Translations under genes and position numbers: made by a program
In this document: positions 1 to 5,629 of the stretch, piece by piece
How positions within the stretch are numbered: position 1 is the first letter of the stretch
Layout: each line of letters opens with the position of its first letter
The notes under the pieces: generated by a model
The model's database searches: none
What the model was told of the DNA's origin: nothing
The model's input: the letters and a program-made list of their open reading frames with translations, nothing else
Assembly (NCBI GenBank): GCA_031732875.1
Contig: JAVMKL010000107.1
Coordinates: 1 to 5,629, forward strand
Reading direction: 5' to 3'
Source: JAVMKJ01 sp031732875
GTDB taxonomy: Bacteria; Pseudomonadota; Gammaproteobacteria; Competibacterales; Competibacteraceae
DNA: 5,629 bases

Positions 1-948
1 GCCAGCGTGCTGGACGACGTGGCGATGATGACCAAGGTGGCGGCGAGAAAGACCGCCGGCGTTCTGGGCGACGACCTCGCGCTCAACGCCGAACAGGTCT
101 CCGGAGTACGGGCGGAGCGCGAGCTGCCGGTGGTGTGGGCGGTCGCCAAGGGCTCGATGAAAAACAAGCTGATCCTGGCTCCGGCGGCGCTCTTGATCAG
201 CGCGGTGGCGCCGTGGGCGATTACTCCGCTCTTGATGGTGGGCGGCGCGTTTCTGTGTTTCGAGGGATTCGAAAAGCTGGCGCACAAATTATCGCACGGC
301 AAAGCCAACGCTCGGGCCGAGCACGCCGCGATAGCCGAAGCGATCAGCGACCCCGATACGGACATGGTGGCCTTCGAAAAGAAGAAAATCCAGGGCGCGA
401 TTCGTACCGATTTTATCCTCTCCGCCGAAATCATCGTGATTGCGTTGGGCACCGTGCAAGACGCTGCTTTTCTCACCCAGGTGGCCGTGATTACCGGCAT
501 TGCCGTCATCATGACGGTCGGTGTGTACGGCGTGGTTGCCGGCATTGTGAAGTTGGACGACGCGGGCCTTCATCTCATGCAAGCGGGCTCGGCCGATGTT
601 TGGGGCGGTTTCAAGCGCGCCCTGGGCAGGGGGATTTTGCGCGTGGCGCCGTATCTGATGAAAACGCTGTCCGTCGTCGGCACCGCGGCGATGTTTATGG
701 TGGGCGGCGGCATTCTGGTGCATGGCCTGCCAAACTCACACCAGGTGCTGCACCACGTAGCGGAAGTGGTCGGCGGCGTGCCCGGCATCGGCGGCGTGTT
801 GGCGGCCCTCGCGCCCACGCTGGTGGATATGCTGGCGGGGGTCGTCGCGGGTGGCCTTGTGCTGGCGGGTGTCAACAGGGCAACCGCCGTTATGGGGAAG
901 CTCAAAAAGCGTCCTGATTCAGTGAAAACAGGGTCGGGTGCTCGTTGA
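1..948 (+). CDS. DUF808 (YedI-like) inner-membrane protein, 5' end cut by window edge
   Basis: The reading frame is open from the first base of the window and ends at TGA 946-948, so 315 residues are visible and the true start lies upstream. The beginning (LDDVAMMTKVAARKTAG, then VLGDDLALNAEQVSGV) and the following RELPVVWAVAKGS segment match what I know of the DUF808/YedI family. Compared with E. coli YedI (about 305 residues), roughly 14 N-terminal residues appear to be missing. A GTG at base 7 could be called as a start but falls inside the conserved N-terminal block, so I do not accept it. Hydrophobic stretches that look membrane-spanning lie near visible residues 54-88 (probably two helices), 138-150, 157-184, 217-245 and 253-290. 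The C-terminus is short, basic and cytoplasmic-looking. The family is an integral membrane protein without an established biochemical role. The gene converges on ppc, so the two are not one operon. Confidence 0.93.
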   Translation, partial: ASVLDDVAMMTKVAARKTAGVLGDDLALNAEQVSGVRAERELPVVWAVAKGSMKNKLILAPAALLISAVAPWAITPLLMVGGAFLCFEGFEKLAHKLSHGKANARAEHAAIAEAISDPDTDMVAFEKKKIQGAIRTDFILSAEIIVIALGTVQDAAFLTQVAVITGIAVIMTVGVYGVVAGIVKLDDAGLHLMQAGSADVWGGFKRALGRGILRVAPYLMKTLSVVGTAAMFMVGGGILVHGLPNSHQVLHHVAEVVGGVPGIGGVLAALAPTLVDMLAGVVAGGLVLAGVNRATAVMGKLKKRPDSVKTGSGAR

Positions 949-1062
949 ATCCACCGTTTTGAGAGTTTTTGCGAACGCCGATGCCTTTTGGAGCCGTTGT
1001 CATTTTTCATGATTGCACGGGTGAATCATCGAATACCCCCTCTTAATGGACCATCGAGTGTT
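949..1062. other. Convergent intergenic gap, no clear terminator
   Basis: This 114-base stretch separates the 3' ends of the DUF808 gene and ppc. It is richer in A and T than the flanking genes and contains several short T-runs (957-960, 966-970, 1003-1007). The only notable inverted repeat is ATGATT-N9-AATCAT (1009-1029), a weak AT-rich stem not followed by a T-run on either strand. I therefore do not call an intrinsic terminator. Confidence 0.5.
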
Positions 1063-3891
1063 TCACCCCGTATTCCGCATTCCCGCCGCCAGCGCGTTGA
1101 TCGACCGCAGGAGCGGCCGCAGCCACATCTCCGTCTCCGGCGAATCCGCGCCGTGTTCGCGTACCGCCCGTCGGTAGCGCGGAATCAGGGCGACCTGAAT
1201 GTGGTTGAGCGGGTCCAGATACGGATTGCGCCGCTCCAGCGATTTGGCCAGGGTCGGGTTTTCCTTCAGCAGCGTCGGGATTTGCGCCACGGCCAGAATC
1301 TCGCGACAGGTCTGCTCGTATTCGGCGCGGAACCGCTCGTAAATGCCGGTTTCGGTATCGACGTCCGCGCACAGCCGGGCATATTCGCGAGCGATACCCG
1401 CATCCACCTTGCTCAGCGACATCTGGCTGTTGTCGAGCAGGGCGCGGAAGAACGGCCAGTCCCGGTAAAGCCTTTGCAACAAGGCGAGCCGCTCGGGGTC
1501 GTCGCCGCGCCAGGCCGCCAGCGCGCCGCCGATCCCGTACCAGCCGGGCAGGGTGTGCCGCGACAGGCCCCAGCCGAACATCCACGGAATCGCCCGTACC
1601 GAGTATTTGGAGCGGTCGCCCTGGGCGCGATGCGAGGGCCGCGAACCGATATTGAGCCGGCCGATCTCGGTAACCGGAGTCGCCTCATAAAAGTAATCCA
1701 TGAAGCCCGGCGTGCGCTCGGTCAGCTCCCGGTAGGCCGCCTCGCCGTGCCGGGCCAGTTCGGCCATGACCGTCGCCGCTTCCGGCGGATCGGCGGGAAC
1801 TTCTTGAATCAGATGGCGGCTGGCCTTGATCAGTCCGCTGAGACCCAGCGTCAGTTCGTAGACGGCGGTTTCCAGGTTCTGGTACTTGAACGACAGCACC
1901 TCGCCCTGTTCGGTGATCTTGATCCGGCCGCGCACCGTGCCCGGCGGCTGGGACAGGATGGCGTCATGGACCGGGCCGCCGCCGCGCCCCACCGTGCCGC
2001 CGCGGCCATGGAACAGCCGACAGTCGAAGCCGCGCGCCGCCGCCAGCGCCACCGCCTGTTGCTGGGCCTGATACAAGCCCCAGTTGGAGGCCAAAATGCC
2101 GCCGTCCTTGCAGGAATCCGAGTAGCCCACCATCACGTCCTGCACGCCGCCGGCCGCCGCCAACAATGCCCGATAGGTCGGTTGGTCCAGCAGCCGGGTG
2201 AGCAGAATTTCGACCCGATTCAAATCCGCGATCGTCTCGAACAGCGGAGCAACGCGGATTTCGCAATGCCAGTTTCCGTCGGCGCGGCGACCGGCCAATC
2301 CGGCAAAGCTGGCCAGGAACAACACCTCCAGCACGTGGCTGGCTTCGTGGGTCATGGAAATGACGTAGTTGTCGAAAGCGCGCGGGCTGATCTCCGCCCG
2401 CATCCGCGCCATGACCTGGAACACCTCCAGCGTCTCGCGCGTGGCCGGGCTGAATGAATCGCAGTACAACAGCGGCGTGCCGGGTTTGGCCAGCAGGTCG
2501 CCTAATGCATTCAGCCGTTCCTCCTCGGTCAGCCCGGCGTAATCCGGCAGGTTGGGAGCCATAGCGAAGATGTCGGCGACCGCCGCCGTGTGTCGGCCCG
2601 ACTCTTGGCGTACGTCGAGCGCGGTCAGAAAAAAGCCGAAGGTTTCCACCAGCCGGATCAGGTCTTTCAGTTCGCCGTCGGCGACCGCGCCGTCGCCGTG
2701 AGCGATCAGGGAATCGCGAATCAGATACAGGTCTTCGAGAAATTCCTGTTCGGAAGCGTAGCCCCAGAACGGAACCGGAACCGCTTCGGAGTGGTTTTCC
2801 GCGCGCGCATGAATCTGTTCGAGGTTGTGTTGCAACCGGTGGTACATCAGAAAGAATTTGCGCCGGTACGGTTCCTGGGTGTACTGCCGGGGGGCGTCGG
2901 CGAACAGGGCGGCCATGCGCTGGGCATCTGCTTCCAGGCTGGCGGCGAACACTGGCGAAGGCGCGACCAGCGAACTGGAATAGGTGAGATGGCGGTTCAA
3001 CTCCTCGACCCGACGCAGGTATTCACGCAGGATTTCCTGGGCTTGCAGGCGCACCGCCAGCGCGGTGGTTTCCGGGGTCACGAACGGATTGCCGTCGCGG
3101 TCGCCGCCGATCCACGAGCCGAACCGCAGCAGACGGGGAATGCGGATCGCCATTTTGCCACCCTCGGCGCCATAAACGGCGTCCAGCGCTCGCTCCAGGT
3201 TGCGGTACAGGATCGGCAGGGCCTGGAAGATGGATTCGCGAAAGTAGTACAGGCCGTTCTTGATCTCGTCGCGTACCTGCGGCTTGAAGCTACGCACCTC
3301 GTCGGTTTTCCACAGAATCTGGATCTGGCTGCGCAGTTCCTCGACCACCTCGGCCCGCTGGTACGCGTTGAGCGCCGAATCGTCGAGTTTGCCGATGGTC
3401 AGGAAGACCCGCCGCTGCGCGCCCAGCAACACCCGGCGTTTGGCCTCGGTCGGGTGGGCGGTGAACACCGGCATGAAATCGATCCGGTTCAGCAACGCCT
3501 GCAATTGCGCCGCGTCGACGCCGCCGGCGCGCAGGGTGCGCAGGGTCTCGTCGAAGGAACCCCGCCACAGCGGCTTGTCGCGTCGAACCTGCTCCCGGCG
3601 CAACAAGTGCTGGTCATGCTCCTCAACGAGGTTGGCCAGGCTGAAGTATGCGTTGAAAGCTCGCACCACGTGATTCAGCATGTCCGGGTTGAGTGCGGCG
3701 ATGAGGCGCATCAACCGCTCGCGGCGGTCCGGCGCCAGATCGGGCTGACGGCGCAACTCGATGAAGCCCTGGCGCAGGGTTTCCACGGCATCGAGGACCG
3801 AGCGGCCTTCCTGGTCGCGCAGGGTGTCGCCCAGCAGTTGGCCGAGCAGCTTGACGCGGTCGCGCAGCAGTTGGTCGGATGGGGTCGGCAT
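1063..3891 (-). CDS. ppc: Phosphoenolpyruvate carboxylase
   Basis: This cytoplasmic enzyme carboxylates PEP with bicarbonate to give oxaloacetate and phosphate, refilling the TCA cycle. All signature segments are present: FTAHPTE around residues 143-149 with the catalytic His146; GGDRDGNP at 262-269; GYSDSCKDGG at 589-598 with Lys595; FHGRGGTVGRGG at 627-638 with His628, Arg630 and Arg636; RAIPW at 766-770; and the family-typical end GMRNTG. The residues equivalent to the E. coli aspartate-inhibition site (Arg587, Lys773, Arg832, Asn881) appear retained as Arg636, Lys828, Arg888 and Asn940, so feedback inhibition by aspartate is likely. At 942 residues it is about 60 longer than the E. coli enzyme (883); the extra length is spread over the N-terminal half (about residues 90-140 and 300-380) and looks like subfamily variation. 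There is no plant-type N-terminal phosphorylation motif. The ATG start is supported by GGAG seven bases upstream and by the N-terminus matching the family. The frame is unbroken. It is a single-gene unit, divergent from the DUF4124 gene and convergent with the DUF808 gene. Confidence 0.98.
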   Translation of the reverse strand: MPTPSDQLLRDRVKLLGQLLGDTLRDQEGRSVLDAVETLRQGFIELRRQPDLAPDRRERLMRLIAALNPDMLNHVVRAFNAYFSLANLVEEHDQHLLRREQVRRDKPLWRGSFDETLRTLRAGGVDAAQLQALLNRIDFMPVFTAHPTEAKRRVLLGAQRRVFLTIGKLDDSALNAYQRAEVVEELRSQIQILWKTDEVRSFKPQVRDEIKNGLYYFRESIFQALPILYRNLERALDAVYGAEGGKMAIRIPRLLRFGSWIGGDRDGNPFVTPETTALAVRLQAQEILREYLRRVEELNRHLTYSSSLVAPSPVFAASLEADAQRMAALFADAPRQYTQEPYRRKFFLMYHRLQHNLEQIHARAENHSEAVPVPFWGYASEQEFLEDLYLIRDSLIAHGDGAVADGELKDLIRLVETFGFFLTALDVRQESGRHTAAVADIFAMAPNLPDYAGLTEEERLNALGDLLAKPGTPLLYCDSFSPATRETLEVFQVMARMRAEISPRAFDNYVISMTHEASHVLEVLFLASFAGLAGRRADGNWHCEIRVAPLFETIADLNRVEILLTRLLDQPTYRALLAAAGGVQDVMVGYSDSCKDGGILASNWGLYQAQQQAVALAAARGFDCRLFHGRGGTVGRGGGPVHDAILSQPPGTVRGRIKITEQGEVLSFKYQNLETAVYELTLGLSGLIKASRHLIQEVPADPPEAATVMAELARHGEAAYRELTERTPGFMDYFYEATPVTEIGRLNIGSRPSHRAQGDRSKYSVRAIPWMFGWGLSRHTLPGWYGIGGALAAWRGDDPERLALLQRLYRDWPFFRALLDNSQMSLSKVDAGIAREYARLCADVDTETGIYERFRAEYEQTCREILAVAQIPTLLKENPTLAKSLERRNPYLDPLNHIQVALIPRYRRAVREHGADSPETEMWLRPLLRSINALAAGMRNTG

Positions 3892-3898
3892 GAGTGAA

Positions 3899-3902
3899 CT
3901 CC
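3899..3902 (-). promoter_or_regulatory. Ribosome binding site of ppc
   Basis: On the minus strand GGAG sits seven bases before the ATG at 3891-3889. It fixes the ppc start and agrees with the N-terminal alignment to the family. I could not find a convincing sigma-70 promoter for ppc upstream of it: the best hexamers (CAAAAT, TAGGAA) lack a matching -35 at proper spacing. Confidence 0.75.
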
Positions 3903-3964
3903 GTCGGGTCAGGATGGCGAACTTTCCTAGCAGTTGACCGCGACCGACGATTTTGTTTCACCCA

Positions 3965-3990
3965 TACGTCACATGGGGTCCGCTGACGTA
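3965..3990. repeat. Inverted repeat TACGTCA-N12-TGACGTA, possible operator
   Basis: Two perfect 7-base arms, TACGTCA (3965-3971) and TGACGTA (3984-3990), are separated by 12 bases, with arm centres 19 bases apart. They lie in the 139-base gap between the divergent ppc and DUF4124-type genes. The right arm runs into a TAGAAT hexamer that could be a -10 box for the plus-strand gene, and the left arm lies where its -35 would be. A dimeric regulator could bind here, but a 7-base inverted repeat in a gap of this size has an appreciable chance of arising at random. The regulator is unknown. Confidence 0.3.
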
Positions 3991-3994
3991 GAAT
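3966..3994 (+). promoter_or_regulatory. Possible sigma-70 promoter for the DUF4124-type gene
   Basis: TAGAAT (3989-3994) differs from the -10 consensus by one base. At 17-base spacing the -35 position holds ACGTCA (3966-3971), which matches TTGACA at only three of six positions. The site would give a leader of about 30 bases before the GTG start at 4031. TTGACC at 3934-3939 is a better -35 hexamer, but no good -10 follows it at 16-18 bases. A tentative call. Confidence 0.3.
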
Positions 3995-4020
3995 GGCATC
4001 CCATCGAATAATCCAGGATC

Positions 4021-4025
4021 GGAGG
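4021..4025 (+). promoter_or_regulatory. Ribosome binding site of the DUF4124-type gene
   Basis: GGAGG lies five bases before GTG 4031-4033. It is the strongest Shine-Dalgarno match in the window and decides in favour of the GTG start, because the next in-frame ATG (codon 10) would cut into the hydrophobic signal peptide. Confidence 0.8.
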
Positions 4026-4030
4026 ACGTC

Positions 4031-4321
4031 GTGAAGCACGGGGGTTGGGGTTGGATCATGTTGCTGGGCCTGTTGGCCGAGCCGGCGCTGGCGGCCAACA
4101 AGTGCATCGACGCAAGCGGACGAATCATCTATCAAGCCGCACCGTGTCCGGCGAATACGCGCGGCGGCGACATGAGTTTGAACGTCAACCGGCCATTCAC
4201 CGGCCAGGCTAAAAGTCCCGCCGCGGCGGGAGCGACCGCCGCGGCGACCGGAAGCGGGGAGCCGCCGATCGATAGCGAACCGGGTCGCGACACCCGGCTG
4301 GAGACGGACGCCGAGCGATAA
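4031..4321 (+). CDS. Small predicted exported protein with DUF4124-type domain
   Basis: The 96-residue product starts at GTG with a strong ribosome binding site. Residues 1-21 look like a Sec signal peptide: Lys2 and His3, a hydrophobic core IMLLGLL at 9-15, and an ALA (19-21) cleavage site, or one residue later. The mature start NKCIDASGRIIYQAAPCP (residues 23-40) fits the DUF4124 pattern of small periplasmic proteins, in which an aromatic/Cys-Asp-Gly-like turn is followed by a Tyr and a Pro/Cys. Cys25 and Cys39 are the only cysteines and could form a disulphide in the periplasm. From about residue 54 the chain is rich in Ala, Pro, Gly and charged residues and looks disordered. The molecular function of DUF4124 proteins is not established. 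It is divergent from ppc and convergent with ureF, so it appears to be transcribed alone. Family assignment is from pattern only. Confidence 0.82.
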   Translation: MKHGGWGWIMLLGLLAEPALAANKCIDASGRIIYQAAPCPANTRGGDMSLNVNRPFTGQAKSPAAAGATAAATGSGEPPIDSEPGRDTRLETDAER

Positions 4322-4355
4322 CCATGTCGGTGGCGGGGGATTCGACCCAACGGGC

Positions 4356-5039
4356 TTACGACCGGAACAAGCGCGAATACTGAGTCTCGTGCAGCGCTCC
4401 GGCCAGCGCCAGCCCCGGCGCGGCGGCGCCGATTTCCTCGTCCGTCAGGGTCAGACCCTCCGCTACCGCCGCTGCGATGGCCGGGCCGGCGGCGACCAGC
4501 AACCGCTGGCTGGCGGTTTGGCCGAGCGGAATCAGCCGGGTGGCGGCGGTGACCTGGTTCTCGGTCCAGGCCCAGGCATAACCGGTGGCCGCTTCCGGCA
4601 ATGGAATCTCCCACTTCACCGCCGCCAGGCCGAACAGGGTGGCGAAACAGACGCGAGGCGCGCTCCGCCACCGTTCCGCCTCCACGATGCCGAGATCGCT
4701 CAGCAGCCGGGCCAGGGCCGCGCCGAGATGATGGTCCTCCCGTTGCAATTCCGCCGCCTCGCGCGAGGCGTGCAGCCGGGCGTTCCAGCGCCGAGCCGCT
4801 TGGTCGTCCTTCGCCTGCCACGCTTGGTGCAATCGAGCGAAGATCGGTAAATCCAGTCGCCGCATGGTGTGATTGAGAAGGCCGAGAATCCATTCGCCGG
4901 CGCCAACTTCGTCCCGCGCCCAACCGCGCTCCACCGCGTGTTCCAGCCCCTGCGAATAGGCGTAGGCGCCTACCGGCAGGGCCGGGCTACACAATTGCAA
5001 CAGCCGGGGCAGGGCGGCGAGATTAATCGTCATGTCCAT
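4356..5039 (-). CDS. ureF: Urease accessory protein UreF
   Basis: UreF is a cytoplasmic, all-helical urease chaperone. With UreH (UreD) and the GTPase UreG it forms the complex that activates apo-urease with nickel and CO2. The 227-residue product has the family hallmark SPALPVGAYAYSQGLE (residues 18-33), a central TENQ segment (159-162), and the conserved C-terminus HETQYSRLFRS (217-227), the part implicated in UreG contact; it is complete. Two starts are possible: ATG 5039-5037 (chosen; GGCGGA lies 10 bases upstream) and ATG 5033-5031, two codons later (225 residues). Either start overlaps the 3' end of ureE, by 17 or 11 bases, suggesting translational coupling. The same frame is open to 5366, but the extra N-terminal part is an out-of-frame reading of ureE and is not UreF. 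No ureG follows: a convergent gene ends 34 bases downstream. Confidence 0.95.
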   Translation of the reverse strand: MDMTINLAALPRLLQLCSPALPVGAYAYSQGLEHAVERGWARDEVGAGEWILGLLNHTMRRLDLPIFARLHQAWQAKDDQAARRWNARLHASREAAELQREDHHLGAALARLLSDLGIVEAERWRSAPRVCFATLFGLAAVKWEIPLPEAATGYAWAWTENQVTAATRLIPLGQTASQRLLVAAGPAIAAAVAEGLTLTDEEIGAAAPGLALAGALHETQYSRLFRS

Positions 5040-5493
5040 GGTGGTGATGTCCGCCGCCATAGGCGCCCACTTCCGGCTCGAACGGCGCCTGCTCGCCGTC
5101 CACTTCCAGCCCCAGTTCCCGTGCCATCCCGTCCAGCACGTGATCGTGAAGATAACGCAACCAGCCGGGACCGATCTGCAGCGCGACGTGGCGGTTGCCG
5201 AGATGGTAGGCGGCCCTCGCCAGCAACAGGGCATCGTCGGTTCGGGCGGTGGAGACGGCCTCCGGCGCGGCGTGCACCTCGACCACCAGCCCGCTGGTGG
5301 TTCGCAGTCGGTCGCCGTGGTGCAACACCGAGCCGCGCGCCAGGAACAGCCCCACGTCGCGACCATCGTCCAGCCGCGTTCGCAAACGGCTCTTCCGGCG
5401 CGAGTCGAACGGCAGGGTCAACGTGGCTTGGACGGGTAATTCCTCGCGCAGGCGCTCGATAATCTGTAGCTCTGAAGTGTCGTCGATATCCAT
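5023..5493 (-). CDS. ureE: Urease accessory protein UreE, nickel metallochaperone
   Basis: UreE binds Ni(II) as a dimer in the cytoplasm and hands it to the UreG-containing urease activation complex. The 156-residue product has the N-terminal domain with IIERL (11-15), LTLPFDSRRKSRLRT (25-39) and VGLFLARG (47-54). The C-terminal metal-binding domain carries AYHLGNRH (95-102) and LRYLHDHVLDGM (112-123). His97 corresponds to the dimer-interface nickel ligand (His96 of Klebsiella UreE), and His116 and His118 correspond to its His110/His112 pair. The protein ends in a short histidine-rich tail, GGGHHHHGHDD (146-156), an optional nickel store in this family. The ATG start is the only plausible one before the conserved block; GAAG six bases upstream is a weak ribosome binding site. 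The stop codon overlaps the start of ureF. A sigma-54-like promoter lies about 60 bases upstream. Confidence 0.96.
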   Translation of the reverse strand: MDIDDTSELQIIERLREELPVQATLTLPFDSRRKSRLRTRLDDGRDVGLFLARGSVLHHGDRLRTTSGLVVEVHAAPEAVSTARTDDALLLARAAYHLGNRHVALQIGPGWLRYLHDHVLDGMARELGLEVDGEQAPFEPEVGAYGGGHHHHGHDD

Positions 5494-5511
5494 GGTCGGC
5501 TTCGTGGCAGG

Positions 5512-5525
5512 GGATCAAGCGATCC
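5512..5525 (-). repeat. Small hairpin in the presumed ureE leader
   Basis: The minus strand reads GGATC-GCTT-GATCC: a perfect 5-bp stem with a four-base loop, 18 bases upstream of the ureE start codon and inside the leader predicted from the sigma-54-like site. It has no T-run after it, so it is not an intrinsic terminator. It may influence leader stability or ribosome access, or be incidental. Confidence 0.25.
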
Positions 5526-5552
5526 GGTATTGGGTAATTTCCCCTAACAGAG

Positions 5553-5568
5553 GGCAAATAACGCGCCA
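5553..5568 (-). promoter_or_regulatory. Candidate sigma-54 (-24/-12) promoter for ureEF
   Basis: The minus strand reads TGGCGCG-TTAT-TTGCC. Against the sigma-54 consensus TGGCACG-N4-TTGCA it matches 10 of 12 defined positions, and the invariant GG and GC are separated by exactly 10 bases as required. The predicted start of transcription is near 5542, leaving a leader of about 48 bases to the ureE ATG. Sigma-54 with NtrC commonly drives nitrogen-scavenging genes, so control of urease maturation genes by nitrogen status is plausible. An enhancer for an activator would lie some 100 or more bases further upstream, outside the window. Confidence 0.42.
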
Positions 5569-5629
5569 AATAGTTGTCGCTCGTGGAGCCGTGGCGCCTC
5601 GCCGTGTCGGATAGCGGGCGCGAAGGTGC
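5569..5629. other. Upstream edge, no assignable gene
   Basis: These bases are open in more than one frame, but none gives a recognisable protein end. In particular no UreC, UreB or UreA C-terminus is readable on the minus strand. They could be the 3' end of an unseen gene or intergenic DNA. Confidence 0.3.

Noticed and set aside
1..948. GTG at base 7 as the real start of the DUF808 gene
   Set aside because: The conserved N-terminal block of the family extends upstream of it and the frame is open to the window edge, so the gene is truncated by the window.
1009..1029. ATGATT-N9-AATCAT inverted repeat as a bidirectional terminator between the DUF808 gene and ppc
   Set aside because: The stem is short and AT-rich and is not followed by a T-run on either strand.
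988..2457. Long plus-strand open frame (489 codons) opposite ppc
   Set aside because: It is antisense to an intact ppc with all family signatures. GC-rich codon use leaves the complementary frame open; the translation is Arg/Gln/Ala-rich without recognisable domains.
2590..3897. Second long plus-strand open frame (435 codons) opposite the 5' half of ppc
   Set aside because: Same shadow effect of GC-rich coding sequence; no ribosome binding site or domain pattern supports it.
4326..4355. On the minus strand, GGGTCGAATCCCCCGCCACCGACA between ureF and the DUF4124-type gene resembles a tRNA/tmRNA T-arm and 3' end
   Set aside because: The possible T-stem pairs only about three bases, there is no CCA end, and both sides are coding, so no tRNA body fits. 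An attachment-site remnant is conceivable, but no integrase or second copy is in the window.
5532..5543. Near-palindrome GGGTAATTTCCC close to the predicted ureE transcription start
   Set aside because: Imperfect at the centre, short, and with no resemblance to an operator I know.
5030..5569. Minus-strand open frame covering ureE and its upstream region in another frame
   Set aside because: It is Arg-rich and out of frame with the clear UreE reading; the UreE frame carries all conserved metal-binding residues.

Overview
The window is ordinary-looking chromosomal DNA from a GC-rich proteobacterium. The overall gene types suggest a gammaproteobacterium: a YedI/DUF808 membrane protein, a PEP carboxylase with the typical bacterial C-terminus, a short DUF4124 secreted protein, and UreE/UreF urease chaperones. 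This placement is an inference from protein character and composition; no rRNA or other phylogenetic marker is present. I see no insertion sequence, integrase, phage gene, tRNA, rRNA or CRISPR array.

Layout. Bases 1-948 (+) hold the 3' part of a DUF808 family inner-membrane protein whose start lies upstream of the window. A 114-base convergent gap follows. Bases 1063-3891 (-) hold a complete, intact ppc gene for phosphoenolpyruvate carboxylase (942 residues). A 139-base divergent intergenic region (3892-4030) carries the ppc ribosome binding site, a perfect 7-bp inverted repeat (TACGTCA/TGACGTA), a possible promoter and a strong ribosome binding site for the next gene. Bases 4031-4321 (+) encode a small predicted exported DUF4124-type protein with two cysteines. 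After a 34-base convergent gap come ureF and ureE on the minus strand, transcribed ureE then ureF, with overlapping ends. The last 136 bases lie upstream of ureE and hold a good match to a sigma-54 (-24/-12) promoter.

Function. ppc replenishes oxaloacetate for the TCA cycle. UreE and UreF are nickel-delivery and maturation factors for urease, whose structural genes and ureG/ureH partners are not in the window. The sigma-54-like site would fit nitrogen-controlled expression of the urease maturation genes. The most interesting points are that putative promoter, the isolated ureEF pair with no ureG directly downstream, and the inverted repeat between ppc and the DUF4124 gene. I found no convincing undescribed multi-gene system here.
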